DNA of 61,556 bases from Marivita sp. (GCF_022763305.1 NZ_JALEGT010000053.1:1-61556), one strand, 5' to 3'; counted from the stretch's first letter, positions 28,276 through 36,946 are shown. Notes: a model not told the origin generated them from the sequence alone. A program made the numbers and translations.

Positions 28276-29073
28276 ATGAAGCGCTTTATCCCATTTGTTA
28301 AATCCGACCCCACAGTCGCTGTTGTTCGGATGCAAGGCACGATTGCGGCGGGGTCACGTGGGACTCTGAGCGATGCCAGCCTTCGCTCTCTGCTTGAAAA
28401 GGCGTTCCGCAAGGGCAAGCCCGCTGCCGTTGCGCTCGAGGTCAATTCCCCTGGTGGATCGCCTGTGCAAAGTTCGCTGATCGGCGCCCGCATCCGCCGT
28501 CTTGCGGATGAAACCGAAACCCCCGTCTACGCCTTTGTGGAAGACGTCGCCGCGTCGGGTGGCTACTGGATCGCCTCCGCGGCAGATGAGATTTACGCCG
28601 ACCCGGCGTCCATTCTTGGCTCCATCGGTGTCATCTCTGCCGGGTTCGGCGCGCATGTGTTCCTGCAACGGCAGGGTATTGAGCGCCGGGTCTACACGGC
28701 GGGCAAATCCAAATCCATGCTCGACCCGTTCCGTCCCGAAAGCGAAGAGGATGTCGCACGCCTGAACAGGTTGCTGGGACAGTTGCACGAGACATTCATC
28801 CATCAGGTGAAAAGCCGCCGTGGGGCCAAGCTTGCCGACAATCCCGATCTCTTCACAGGAGAGATCTGGGTTGGTCAGGGCGCGGTCGATGTCGGGCTGG
28901 CAGATCATGTCGGACACCTTGTTCCCGCGATGAAGGATCGGTTCGGTGACAAGGTCAAATTCCGCCGCTACGAACAGCGCCGCCCGTTCCTGAGCCGTTT
29001 CGGAGCGAAACTTACCGAAGACGCCCTTGGCGTCATCGAAGAACGCGCCGAGTTCGCGCGCTACGGGCTCTGA
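28276..29073 (+). CDS. S49 family serine peptidase (SohB/SppA-like)
   Basis: This 265-residue peptidase has the ClpP-like S49 fold used to degrade signal peptides or membrane-protein fragments. The nucleophile fits Ser94 in DVAASGGYWIA, and the general base fits Lys144 or Lys146 in TAGKSKSML. ATG 28276 starts MKRFIPFVKSDP. There is no obvious strong signal peptide, so membrane association is uncertain. The upstream frame to 28180 has no family-like residues. It is followed 1 nt later by a small Cys-rich protein gene and then a Ca/Na antiporter, which suggests one operon. Confidence 0.92.
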   Translation: MKRFIPFVKSDPTVAVVRMQGTIAAGSRGTLSDASLRSLLEKAFRKGKPAAVALEVNSPGGSPVQSSLIGARIRRLADETETPVYAFVEDVAASGGYWIASAADEIYADPASILGSIGVISAGFGAHVFLQRQGIERRVYTAGKSKSMLDPFRPESEEDVARLNRLLGQLHETFIHQVKSRRGAKLADNPDLFTGEIWVGQGAVDVGLADHVGHLVPAMKDRFGDKVKFRRYEQRRPFLSRFGAKLTEDALGVIEERAEFARYGL

Positions 29074-29074
29074 C

Positions 29075-29242
29075 GTGATTTCCAAGATCGTCCTTCTCTT
29101 CCTCGTCTTCATCGCCGTGCTTGCCATGTTCGGGAAACTGCGCGTGCCGGGTGCAAAGCGTCTGGCCAGTGCTAAGTGCCGCAACTGCGGGCGCTATCGT
29201 ATCGGCAAGGGGCCATGCCCCTGCAGCGGAAAGGCAAGCTGA
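29075..29242 (+). CDS. 55-residue membrane microprotein with a Cys4 zinc-ribbon-like tail
   Basis: A GTG at 29075, 1 nt after the S49 gene, opens a 55-residue frame. It begins with a hydrophobic helix (residues 4-19, KIVLLFLVFIAVLAMFG) followed by a basic linker. The short tail contains CRNCG and GPCPCSG, four cysteines that could bind one zinc. Its stop is 1 nt before the ATG of the antiporter gene, so it is translated between two real genes with almost no gaps, which argues strongly that it is coding. I do not recognise a named family; a small membrane adaptor is plausible but unproven. Confidence 0.75.
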   Translation: MISKIVLLFLVFIAVLAMFGKLRVPGAKRLASAKCRNCGRYRIGKGPCPCSGKAS

Positions 29243-29243
29243 C

Positions 29244-30197
29244 ATGCTGATGATCTGGGGCGGTGTCGTCATCGGGCTCGTGATCCTGCTGCTGGCCGGC
29301 GATGCGCTGGTCAAGGGTGCGGTCAACCTGTCGCTGCGGATCGGTATTCCGGCGCTGATCGTCAGCCTGACGGTGGTCGCCTTCGGCACTTCTGCACCAG
29401 AGCTGCTCATCTCGATCAAGGCGGCGATGGAGAATGTCCCCGGCATCGCGCTGGGCAATGTCGTCGGCTCCAACACCGCAAACATTCTTCTCGTTCTGGG
29501 CATCCCCGCGCTGCTGGCTGTCATGCATACCAGCGAATGCGACACGCGGAAAAGCTATGTCATCATGCTGGGCGCGTCGGTGCTTTTCATCGCGCTGGCC
29601 TTTCGCGGTGTGTTTGACTGGATCGCCGGGATCGGACTGCTGGTCGCATTGGCCGTCATCCTTGGCGACTCCATCCGGGAAGCTCTGGCGCACCGCCGGG
29701 CGGGCAAGGAGGCAGAGGCTGAGGAAGAACCCGAAGGCGCCGATCCCGACATGCCGTGGTGGAAGATCCTCGTCTATCTGGCGCTCGGTCTGGTCGGGTT
29801 GCCGCTGGGCGCAGACCTCCTGATCGACAGCTCGGTCCAGATTGCCACGATGTTCGGCGTCAGCGACACCGTGATCGGCCTGACACTTGTTGCACTGGGC
29901 ACGTCGCTGCCGGAACTGGCGACCACGGTCATGGCTGCACTGCGCCGTCAGGCGGATGTTGCGCTGGGCAACGTGATCGGGTCGAACATGTTCAACCTGT
30001 TGGCCATCATCGGCGTCGCGTCCCTGATTGCGCCGATCCCGGTTGCCCCAGAATTCCTGAGCTTCGATCTCTGGGTCATGCTGGGCGCGTCGCTTCTGAT
30101 CTTCCCGCTGGTTTTCCTCGCCAAGGATCTGACCCGCCTGTGGGGCGTGGTCTTGTCGGCGCTTTATGTGGGCTACATTGCGCTTGTCATCATGTAA
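29244..30197 (+). CDS. Calcium/sodium antiporter (CaCA family, YrbG-like)
   Basis: This 317-residue membrane protein has the two inverted NCX repeats that form the ion-binding site: FGTSAPELLISIKA with GNVVGSNTAN in the first half, and LGTSLPELATTVMA with GNVIGSNMFN in the second. About ten membrane segments flank a charged loop (EAEAEEEPEGADPD near residue 155). It should exchange Ca2+ or Na+ (possibly K+-dependent) across the inner membrane. The start ATG 29244 is 1 nt after the preceding stop; the frame to 29121 is rejected as it overlaps the microprotein. Confidence 0.93.
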   Translation: MLMIWGGVVIGLVILLLAGDALVKGAVNLSLRIGIPALIVSLTVVAFGTSAPELLISIKAAMENVPGIALGNVVGSNTANILLVLGIPALLAVMHTSECDTRKSYVIMLGASVLFIALAFRGVFDWIAGIGLLVALAVILGDSIREALAHRRAGKEAEAEEEPEGADPDMPWWKILVYLALGLVGLPLGADLLIDSSVQIATMFGVSDTVIGLTLVALGTSLPELATTVMAALRRQADVALGNVIGSNMFNLLAIIGVASLIAPIPVAPEFLSFDLWVMLGASLLIFPLVFLAKDLTRLWGVVLSALYVGYIALVIM

Positions 30198-30212
30198 GCG
30201 CGAGGCAGACCA

Positions 30213-30992
30213 ATGAGCAAAGCACTGATCACAGGCGCAGGCAAACGGCTGGGGCGCGCGATGGCGCTGTACCTGGCCGATCGCGGGTTCGACATTGCAG
30301 TGCATTATGCGTCATCCGGCGATGCGGCCGAGGAAGTCGCAGAAATGATCCGCGCCAAAGGGCGGCGCGCCTGCACCGTGCAGGCGGACCTGTTGAACGA
30401 AGACGAAACACAAGCGCTGGTCGGAGCTGCGATTGACGGCATCGGCGGCCCGCTGGAGGTGCTCATCAACAACGCCTCGATCTTCGAATACGACAACATC
30501 GGAACGGCGACGCGCGAGAGCTGGGACCGGCATCTGGAAAGCAATCTGCGCGCCCCCTTCGTGCTCACCCAGCATTTCGCGGCGCAACTGCCGGAGCCCG
30601 AAATCGACGACATGAACGAACCGGTGGCACCGGGTCTGGTCGTCAACATGATCGATCAGCGGGTGCGCAAGCTGACACCGGAGTTCATGACCTATACGAT
30701 TGCGAAGATGGGGCTGTGGGCCTTCACACAGACGGCGGCACAGGCGCTGGCCCCCGCCTGTCGCGTGAATGCGATCGGTCCCGGGCCGACATTGCGCGGG
30801 GGGCGCCAGAGCGAGGCGCATTTCGCCAAGCAGCGTGCGGCGACCGTTCTGAAACGCGGATCGAATACCTCCGACATCACCGGCGCGCTGGGCTATTTTC
30901 TCGATGCGCCGGGGGTCACAGGGCAGCTGCTCTGCGTGGACGGCGGACAGCATCTGGGATGGCAGACACCAGACGTGATCGGGGTCGAATGA
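30213..30992 (+). CDS. SDR-family reductase, PTR1/FolM-like pteridine reductase
   Basis: This 259-residue short-chain dehydrogenase has the nucleotide-binding TGAGKRLGR at residues 7-15, HYASS at 31-35 and NNAS at 86-89. The usual catalytic serine position is aspartate (Asp148 in NMIDQR), followed by Tyr161 and Lys165. The Asp-Tyr-Lys arrangement with 13-residue spacing and the GxxKRLGR motif match pteridine reductase PTR1/FolM, which reduces dihydrobiopterin or dihydrofolate with NADPH. The functional assignment is inference; family membership is secure. It starts 15 nt after the antiporter stop and may share its transcript. Confidence 0.85.
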   Translation: MSKALITGAGKRLGRAMALYLADRGFDIAVHYASSGDAAEEVAEMIRAKGRRACTVQADLLNEDETQALVGAAIDGIGGPLEVLINNASIFEYDNIGTATRESWDRHLESNLRAPFVLTQHFAAQLPEPEIDDMNEPVAPGLVVNMIDQRVRKLTPEFMTYTIAKMGLWAFTQTAAQALAPACRVNAIGPGPTLRGGRQSEAHFAKQRAATVLKRGSNTSDITGALGYFLDAPGVTGQLLCVDGGQHLGWQTPDVIGVE

Positions 30993-31304
30993 TGCCCCGC
31001 AAAAGCAAGTTTTGCACCGCTCACATTGACGTTACGAAAGCGTTACGAAAGTGTTAATGTTTTCAGTAACTTGTTGCGGGCCTGAGAAAATTTTGCATTA
31101 AATCAAAGGCTTATAATTATGCCTAAAAATTGTGCAAATCAGAGAGGGTGCCGAAATACAAAGGAAAATCCCTGACGTCCAAAACTTCTCCGCAGACTTA
31201 TCCACAGAAACCGTGGATGTCTTAACAGTTGCATCGGTGGGGGCGATGGGGCAGCGAGAGGGGAGAATCGCGGAAACCGAAAAAGGTTGTCAACTTGGGC
31301 TGAC
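30993..31304. other. AT-rich gene-free gap upstream of uvrC with iteron-like repeats
   Basis: These 312 bp hold no gene. A small hairpin (GCAAAA 30999-31004, TTTTGC 31010-31015) follows the SDR stop. GTTACGAAAG occurs at 31031 and 31042, and a third GTTA at 31053, an 11-bp periodic direct repeat. An AT-rich tract with a TATAAT (31112-31117) follows, then a DnaA-box match at 31198. It is probably the uvrC control region; a replication role is not shown. Confidence 0.65.
31198..31206 (+). promoter_or_regulatory. Consensus DnaA box
   Basis: TTATCCACA matches the consensus DnaA box exactly. An inverted partner sharing only the GTGGAT core (31213-31218) lies 7 nt downstream of ATCCAC, making a 6-bp inverted repeat. 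The match is exact but binding is untested. Confidence 0.5.
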
Positions 31305-33173
31305 ATGACGGGCGAAACTGACACGAAAACCGTAACTGGATACCCGTGTATCCAGAGGTACCTGAAGACACTGGACTCGAGTCCCGGCGTGTACCGGATG
31401 CTCGATGCGCAGGCGCGGGTGCTCTATGTCGGCAAGGCTCGGAACCTGCGGGCGCGGGTGTCGAACTACTCGCGACCGTCACCCCAGCATTCGGGCCGGA
31501 TCTCGCGGATGATCTCGGAAACCGCGTCGATGATGTTCCTGACGACGCGCACCGAGACCGAGGCGCTGCTGCTCGAACAGAATCTCATCAAACAGCTCAA
31601 GCCGCGGTACAACGTGCTCCTGCGGGACGACAAGTCGTTCCCCAACATTCAGGTGACGGACCACCCGTTCCCGATGATCCGCAAGCATCGCGGGGCAAAG
31701 AAGGACAAGGGTGCGTATTACGGACCCTTCGCCAGCGCGGGTGCGGTCAATCGGACGCTGAACCAGTTGCAGCGCGCATTCCTGCTGCGCAACTGTTCGG
31801 ATGCGATGTTCGACAGCCGGACACGACCCTGTCTGCAGTACCAGATCAAACGCTGTTCCGCGCCCTGTGTGGGCAAGATCAGCGAGGCCGAGTATGCCGC
31901 CAGCGTGAAGGATGCCGAACGGTTCCTGTCGGGCAAATCCACCAACGTGCAGGAGACCTTGGCCAAGGAGATGGCCGAGGCGTCCGAGGCGATGGAGTTC
32001 GAACGCGCTGCCGCTTTGCGCGACCGCATCCGCGCGCTGACGCAAGTGCAGACGGCGCAGGGGATCAATCCGCGCGGTGTCACCGAGGCGGATGTGATCG
32101 CGCTGCATCTGGAAAAGGGACAGGCCTGCGTTCAGGTCTTCTTCATCCGGGCGAACCAGAACTGGGGCAACCGCGATTTCTATCCGCGTGTCGGCCCGGA
32201 TGTAGAAGAGGCCGAAGTGCTGGAGGCGTTCCTTGGCCAGTTCTATGACACCAAGGAGCCACCCAAGCTGATCCTGCTGTCACATCCGATCGAGAACGAA
32301 GACCTGATGACCGAAGCCCTGTCAGACAAGTTGGGCCGCAAGGTCGAGATCGCGGTGCCGCGCCGGGGGGAAAAGTCCGAGCTTGTGGATGGCGCCTTGC
32401 GCAACGCGCGGGAGTCTCTGGCGCGGCGGATGGCGGAAACGGCGACACAGGGCAAGCTGTTGCGCGGCCTGGCCGAAGCCTTTGGGCTGGACGCGCCGCC
32501 GGAGCGGATCGAAGTCTATGACAACTCGCACATCCAGGGCACGGATGCAGTCGGCGCGATGATCGTCGCCGGGCCGGATGGCTTTATCAAGAACCAGTAC
32601 CGCAAGTTCAACATCAAGGGCGATGAACTCACGCCGGGCGATGACTTCGGCATGATGAAGGAGGTGCTGACCCGGCGGTTCAAGCGGTTGCTCAAGGATG
32701 ACCCGGACCGCGACAAGGGGCTGTGGCCTGATCTGCTCCTGATCGACGGTGGCGCAGGGCAGGTGTCTGCTGTGCGAGAGATCATGGTGGAATACGGCGT
32801 CGAGGACGTGCCCATGGTCGGTGTGGCCAAAGGTGTGGATCGCGATGCGGGCAAGGAGGAATTCCACCGCTCCGGAACCCGCCCCTTTGCGCTCCGTCAC
32901 AATGATCCTGTGCTCTACTTCATCCAGCGGCTGCGGGACGAGGCGCACCGTTTTGCCATCGGTACACACCGGGCGAAGCGGTCAAAGTCCCAGATGGCCA
33001 ATCCTCTTGACGAGGTGCCGGGTGTCGGAGCGGCCCGCAAACGCGCACTGCTGGCGCATTTCGGATCGGCCAAGGCGGTCAGCCGGGCGAACCTGGCTGA
33101 CCTGAAGGCGGTTGAAGGCGTCAGCGAGGCTTTGGCTGAACGGATCTACGGGTTCTTCCACGAGGCCGGCTGA
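31305..33173 (+). CDS. uvrC: UvrABC excinuclease subunit C
   Basis: This 622-residue nuclease makes both incisions in nucleotide excision repair. The N-terminal GIY-YIG domain shows [27 protein letters not shown] at residues 27-53. A UVR motif ([24 protein letters not shown]) follows, then the RNase H-like endonuclease domain with [10 protein letters not shown], and C-terminal HhH motifs ([21 protein letters not shown]). The start is uncertain: ATG 31305 is preferred, but TTG 31287 in frame is possible and neither has an ideal ribosome binding site. The stop codon lies in a hairpin loop (33161-33182). Confidence 0.94.
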   Translation: MTGETDTKTVTGYPCIQRYLKTLDSSPGVYRMLDAQARVLYVGKARNLRARVSNYSRPSPQHSGRISRMISETASMMFLTTRTETEALLLEQNLIKQLKPRYNVLLRDDKSFPNIQVTDHPFPMIRKHRGAKKDKGAYYGPFASAGAVNRTLNQLQRAFLLRNCSDAMFDSRTRPCLQYQIKRCSAPCVGKISEAEYAASVKDAERFLSGKSTNVQETLAKEMAEASEAMEFERAAALRDRIRALTQVQTAQGINPRGVTEADVIALHLEKGQACVQVFFIRANQNWGNRDFYPRVGPDVEEAEVLEAFLGQFYDTKEPPKLILLSHPIENEDLMTEALSDKLGRKVEIAVPRRGEKSELVDGALRNARESLARRMAETATQGKLLRGLAEAFGLDAPPERIEVYDNSHIQGTDAVGAMIVAGPDGFIKNQYRKFNIKGDELTPGDDFGMMKEVLTRRFKRLLKDDPDRDKGLWPDLLLIDGGAGQVSAVREIMVEYGVEDVPMVGVAKGVDRDAGKEEFHRSGTRPFALRHNDPVLYFIQRLRDEAHRFAIGTHRAKRSKSQMANPLDEVPGVGAARKRALLAHFGSAKAVSRANLADLKAVEGVSEALAERIYGFFHEAG

Positions 33174-33182
33174 CCGGCCTCG
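33161..33182. terminator. Stem-loop enclosing the uvrC stop codon
   Basis: A 9-bp perfect stem (CGAGGCCGG 33161-33169, CCGGCCTCG 33174-33182) has the loop CTGA. The TGA at 33171-33173 is the uvrC stop. It also lies 7 bp past the stop of the converging gene at 33189, so it may serve both. No strong T-tract follows, so efficiency as an intrinsic terminator is doubtful. Confidence 0.6.
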
Positions 33183-33188
33183 GGGCGA

Positions 33189-33605
33189 TCACTGGATCGA
33201 CAGGTCGATGTTGAAACCGCTGGTCTTGCCTGTGTCCTCGTCGCTGCCCATGTGGTAGACGCGGATCGCGTATGTGCCCTTGGACGGCAGGTCAACGGTC
33301 GTCGAATTTCCGTTCATCGAGCTGTTGTAGATCGCAACGCCATCGCTGCCCGGCGGCAGGATGTTGAAATAGACCGTCCCGTTGCCATTGCTGTCGGTCA
33401 CGGTGAGATCGACAAACATTTTCTGACCGGCATTCGCGCCGAGAAGGTAGTCGATATATTCGTCACCGATGATGGTGCCGGACACCATCGCGCCGAAATT
33501 TCCGGGGGCGAATTTCACCTCGGATTTGGTCTGGGCGGACAGGCCTGTGGCAAGGGTCAGTGCCAAAGCGGTCGCAAGAAAGCGCATAGGATTGAGAAGG
33601 GCCAT
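33189..33605 (-). CDS. Small secreted protein, PliG/PPC-like fold
   Basis: This 138-residue protein has a signal peptide (MALLNPMRFLATALALTLATGLSAQ, cleavage near residue 25). A short beta-rich domain follows, with DYLLGANAGQKMFVDLTV, VYFNILPPGSDGVAIYNSS and GTYAIRVYHM. This pattern resembles bacterial pre-peptidase C-terminal-like domains and the periplasmic inhibitors of g-type lysozyme (PliG). The assignment is by pattern recall, not alignment, and is tentative. AGGAG precedes ATG 33605 by about 9 nt. It converges with uvrC. Confidence 0.7.
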   Translation of the reverse strand: MALLNPMRFLATALALTLATGLSAQTKSEVKFAPGNFGAMVSGTIIGDEYIDYLLGANAGQKMFVDLTVTDSNGNGTVYFNILPPGSDGVAIYNSSMNGNSTTVDLPSKGTYAIRVYHMGSDEDTGKTSGFNIDLSIQ

Positions 33606-33674
33606 GAGTGAGTCTCCTGATCGGTCCACGCGAAGAGTAACCCGAGGAATCTTCCCGACAAAATTGAATCTCTC

Positions 33675-34106
33675 CTAGATCTTCAGCCCTGACAGGATCT
33701 TCCGGACCGTCTCTGCCAGAGGGGCGGGACGGTTCCGGTCATCAACGTGTACCTGAGTGAAGAACCCTTCGGCGCCGGCGGTCTCATTGTCATTGGCAAA
33801 CAGCGCGATGTCGTACCGGAAGGACGAGGTGCCGATATGGGCGATCCGGATGCCAGCCGTCAGGATGTCTGGAAAGCCCATTTCGGCATGGTAGCGGCAG
33901 CCGCTTTCGACCACGAGAAAGCGCGTTGCGTTGGGGCCTCGGATCTCGATGCCCTGATCCATTTGCCAGAGGCTGACAGCGGTATCGAAAAGCGCGTAAT
34001 ACGTGGCGTTGTTCAGATGTCCGTATTCGTCATTGTCCTGCCATCGCGTCGGCAGGGTGCGGAAAGCGCGGTACTCCGCGCGGGTTCCGGGCGGCGTTCG
34101 GGCCAT
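33675..34106 (-). CDS. Acyl-CoA thioesterase (4-hydroxybenzoyl-CoA thioesterase type)
   Basis: This 143-residue hotdog-fold protein has the motif RWQDNDEYGHLNNATYYALFD near residue 21, where the aspartate is the catalytic residue of the 4HBT class. It should hydrolyse short or aromatic acyl-CoA in the cytoplasm; the substrate is unknown. The ATG at 34106 overlaps the stop of the TIGR02186 gene by 1 nt (TGATG), so it is translationally coupled at the end of the TSUP cluster. The longer upstream frame to 34550 is rejected. Confidence 0.88.
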   Translation of the reverse strand: MARTPPGTRAEYRAFRTLPTRWQDNDEYGHLNNATYYALFDTAVSLWQMDQGIEIRGPNATRFLVVESGCRYHAEMGFPDILTAGIRIAHIGTSSFRYDIALFANDNETAGAEGFFTQVHVDDRNRPAPLAETVRKILSGLKI

Positions 34107-34867
34107 CAGCCGGATCGCATCAGGCGGAAGGCGGCGGACGCGCCCCATCCTGCCGCGATGGCGATGGCTAAGGACAGAAGCCCGTAAACCAGCGGCTGCT
34201 GTCGCGACAGGTTGTAGAGCCAGCGCTCGAGTCCGACCTTGCGGACGTCGATGCTGGTTTCGTATTTCGACACGACCTTGCCCCCGCGCGTCAGGAAGAC
34301 ACGTGTCGCGTATTCCCCTTCTGTCAGGTTCGCGGGCATCTGAATTGCCGTATTGAACAGGGTCGACTCCCGCAAATCCACCGCGCCTTCGGCCAGCACA
34401 TAGAGACCGTTTTTCATGCGGATGCGGACCAGCGCGTCGATGAATTCCTGCGGATTGGCCACCTGCGACCAGGCCCCGATCGACCGGATGCGGCGCGGGA
34501 TCGATACGTTGTGGCGCAGGTCGTCGGCTTCGTTGATGACATCGCCCCATGGTGCAGAGGTGGCGATGGCATAAAAGCTGGGGGCGGCCGAGACATCCAT
34601 CGCCGCGGCGTTGACCCAGATGCCCAGCACGCGGTCCTTGCGTCGGACGGTGATCGGTTCCTGTGGGCCTGCAATGGTCACGATGACCTGCAAAGGCTGA
34701 TCGAGCGGGATGGGGGTTTCCCGCTTGATGGCGCCATAGATGATGATTTCCGATCCGTCGAAATTGGTCGAGATCGACACCTGGTCCTGGCTCAGGCCCA
34801 AAACGACCTCTTCTGCCCGCAAGGGGGCTGCCAGGGCAATCAGAAGCAGGAGAAGCCGGATCAACAT
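34106..34867 (-). CDS. TIGR02186 family membrane-anchored protein
   Basis: This 253-residue protein has a signal peptide (residues 1-18, LRA-E), a periplasmic domain starting EEVVLGLSQDQVSISTNFDG, and one C-terminal membrane segment (PLVYGLLSLAIAIAAGWGAS). It matches the alphaproteobacterial family TIGR02186/Alph_Pro_TM, which is regularly encoded next to TauE/SafE permeases. Here it overlaps the TSUP stop by one base. A role as a periplasmic partner of the permease in sulfur-compound export is inferred from this linkage only. Confidence 0.9.
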   Translation of the reverse strand: MLIRLLLLLIALAAPLRAEEVVLGLSQDQVSISTNFDGSEIIIYGAIKRETPIPLDQPLQVIVTIAGPQEPITVRRKDRVLGIWVNAAAMDVSAAPSFYAIATSAPWGDVINEADDLRHNVSIPRRIRSIGAWSQVANPQEFIDALVRIRMKNGLYVLAEGAVDLRESTLFNTAIQMPANLTEGEYATRVFLTRGGKVVSKYETSIDVRKVGLERWLYNLSRQQPLVYGLLSLAIAIAAGWGASAAFRLMRSG

Positions 34868-35781
34868 CAGTGACCTCCCGCCGTGCCGATGGTGAACAGT
34901 TCCGAAGGCTGGATCAGCAGATCGAGCGCCAGCTTGCCACAGACCGCGAGCACCATGATCGCGAGCAGGATGCGCAACTGTTCGGCCTTGAGCTTTGCCC
35001 CGATCACCGTGCCGATCTGGGCCCCGACCACGCCACCGATCAGCAGCAGAACGGCCAGCACCATGTCCACGGTATAGTTCGTGGTGGCGTGCAGCAGCGT
35101 CGTGAAGCCAGTGACGAAAATGATCTGGAACAGCGATGTGCCCACAACCACCTTGGTGGGCATTCCCAGAAGGTAGATCATCGCCGGCACCATGATGAAC
35201 CCACCGCCGACACCCATGATCGCGGCCAGAATACCCACCGCAATGCCCACGATCACCGGCGGGATCACCGAGATGTAGAGACCGGAGGTGCGGAAGCGCA
35301 TCTTGAAGGGCAGACCGTGAATCCAGTTGTGCTTCTTACGCTTTGGCGCGGCACCCGAGCGCGTCTTGCGGATCGCGTTCAGGCTTTCGACGAACATCAG
35401 CGATCCGATGACGCCAAGAAAGACGACGTAGCAAAGCTTGACCAGCAGATCGACCTGACCGAGGCTTTTCAGGTAGTTGAAGACCCAGACACCAAGGCCC
35501 GCGCCGATCAGACCTCCGACCAGCAGCACCGTTCCCATCTTGAGGTCGACCGTCTTGCGCCTGAGATGCGCCAGAACGCCGGAAAACGAGGACGCGACGA
35601 TCTGGTTCGCTTCGGTCGCCACCGCCACCGCCGGCGGGATACCGATGAAGAACAGCAGCGGGGTCATCAGAAAGCCCCCGCCGACCCCGAACATGCCCGA
35701 CAGAACACCGACGATCCCGCCAAGGCCCAGCAGCAGGAAGGCATTGACCGAAATCTCGGCGATGGGGAGGTAGATCTGCAT
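34867..35781 (-). CDS. TSUP family (TauE/SafE) permease, copy 1
   Basis: This 304-residue membrane protein has about eight to nine hydrophobic segments. It carries the two repeated TSUP glycine motifs, GMFGVGGGFLMTPLLFFIGIPP near residue 30 and IMGVGGGFIMVPAMIYLLGMP near 195. TSUP proteins export sulfite or organosulfonates. The ATG at 35781 gives MQIYLPIAEISVN; the frame to 36873 beyond it is spurious. It is translationally coupled to TIGR02186. A very similar paralogue of identical length lies 149 bp upstream. Confidence 0.92.
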   Translation of the reverse strand: MQIYLPIAEISVNAFLLLGLGGIVGVLSGMFGVGGGFLMTPLLFFIGIPPAVAVATEANQIVASSFSGVLAHLRRKTVDLKMGTVLLVGGLIGAGLGVWVFNYLKSLGQVDLLVKLCYVVFLGVIGSLMFVESLNAIRKTRSGAAPKRKKHNWIHGLPFKMRFRTSGLYISVIPPVIVGIAVGILAAIMGVGGGFIMVPAMIYLLGMPTKVVVGTSLFQIIFVTGFTTLLHATTNYTVDMVLAVLLLIGGVVGAQIGTVIGAKLKAEQLRILLAIMVLAVCGKLALDLLIQPSELFTIGTAGGH

Positions 35782-35930
35782 GTTATTCTGTAGCCTCAAG
35801 GACTTTGCGGTTTCAAGCGTCGAAGGCGCCCATGCCCAGTGACCCAGCGGCGCAGTCCGGTTCGTGTCGTCATGGGCTGGCCCGCGACTGAACGGGTGGT
35901 CCGCCCGCATGGCGACAGGAACCGCCGCCA

Positions 35931-36845
35931 TCACGACGCCACCCCATCCGTCAGCGAATAGAGGTCGGAGGGCTGGAGCTTGAGGTCGATCGCCAGCTTG
36001 ACGCAGACAAGAAGCACCAGCCCGGCCAGAAGGATGCGCAACTGTTCGGCCCTGAGCTTGGCGCCGACAATCGCACCGAATTGCGCGCCGACTACGCCGC
36101 CGATCAGCAAGAGCAGAGCAAGCAGGATATCGACGGTATAGTTCGTCGTCGCATGCAGAAGGGTCGTGAAGGCGGTGACGAAGATGATCTGGTAGAGCGA
36201 TGTGCCGACGACGACCTTTGTGGGAATGCTCAGCAGGTAGATCATCGCGGGAACCATGATGAAACCACCGCCGACCCCCATGATCGCCGACAACACACCG
36301 ACCAGCAGCCCCACGAGCAGCGGGGGAATGACCGAGATGTAAATCCCCGACACCCGGAACCGCACCTTGAACGGCATGCCGTGGACCCAATTGTGTTTGC
36401 GCCGCTTCGGCGCGACGCCGCGGTTGGACCTGCGCAGCGCGTTCAGGCTTTCGATGAACATCAGGCTGCCGACCACGCCAAGGAAGATGACGTAGCAGAG
36501 GTTGACCATCAGATCGACCTGTCCGAGCGACTTGAGGAAGTTGAAGACATACACCCCCAGCGCGGACCCCATGAGACCCCCGGCCAAAAGCACGCTGCCC
36601 ATGCGGAAATCCACGTTGCGTCTTCGGATATGCGGCAGCAGGGCCGAGACAGAAGAGCCGACGATCTGGTTGGCCGAAGTCGCGACCGCGACGGCGGGCG
36701 GGATGCCGACGAGAAACAGAAGCGGGGTGATCAGAAAACCACCGCCCACGCCGAACATGCCGGACAGCATCCCCACAAGACCGCCCAACCCCAACAGCAG
36801 GAAGATGTTTACGGAGACTTCTGCAATGGGAAGGTAGATCTGCAT
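35931..36845 (-). CDS. TSUP family (TauE/SafE) permease, copy 2
   Basis: This 304-residue paralogue of the neighbouring permease has the same architecture: MQIYLPIAEVSVN start, GMFGVGGGFLITPLLFLVGIPP, the KKHNWIHG-like motif as RKHNWVHGMPFKVRF, and IMGVGGGFIMVPAMIYLLSIP. The C-terminal tails differ most. ATG 36845 is chosen because it matches the partner's start. The pair looks like a tandem duplication in which only copy 1 kept the overlap with TIGR02186. Whether the two form a heteromeric or divergent exporter is unknown. Confidence 0.92.
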   Translation of the reverse strand: MQIYLPIAEVSVNIFLLLGLGGLVGMLSGMFGVGGGFLITPLLFLVGIPPAVAVATSANQIVGSSVSALLPHIRRRNVDFRMGSVLLAGGLMGSALGVYVFNFLKSLGQVDLMVNLCYVIFLGVVGSLMFIESLNALRRSNRGVAPKRRKHNWVHGMPFKVRFRVSGIYISVIPPLLVGLLVGVLSAIMGVGGGFIMVPAMIYLLSIPTKVVVGTSLYQIIFVTAFTTLLHATTNYTVDILLALLLLIGGVVGAQFGAIVGAKLRAEQLRILLAGLVLLVCVKLAIDLKLQPSDLYSLTDGVAS

Positions 36846-36946
36846 ATTCGTGCTTAGTCGCATCCGGACACACGTTTCAAGCGAAGCGGTGCCGCAGGTG
36901 CGAAAAGGACCTAACGGTGGCGGTCAACTGGACTTAGCAAAGGGCG

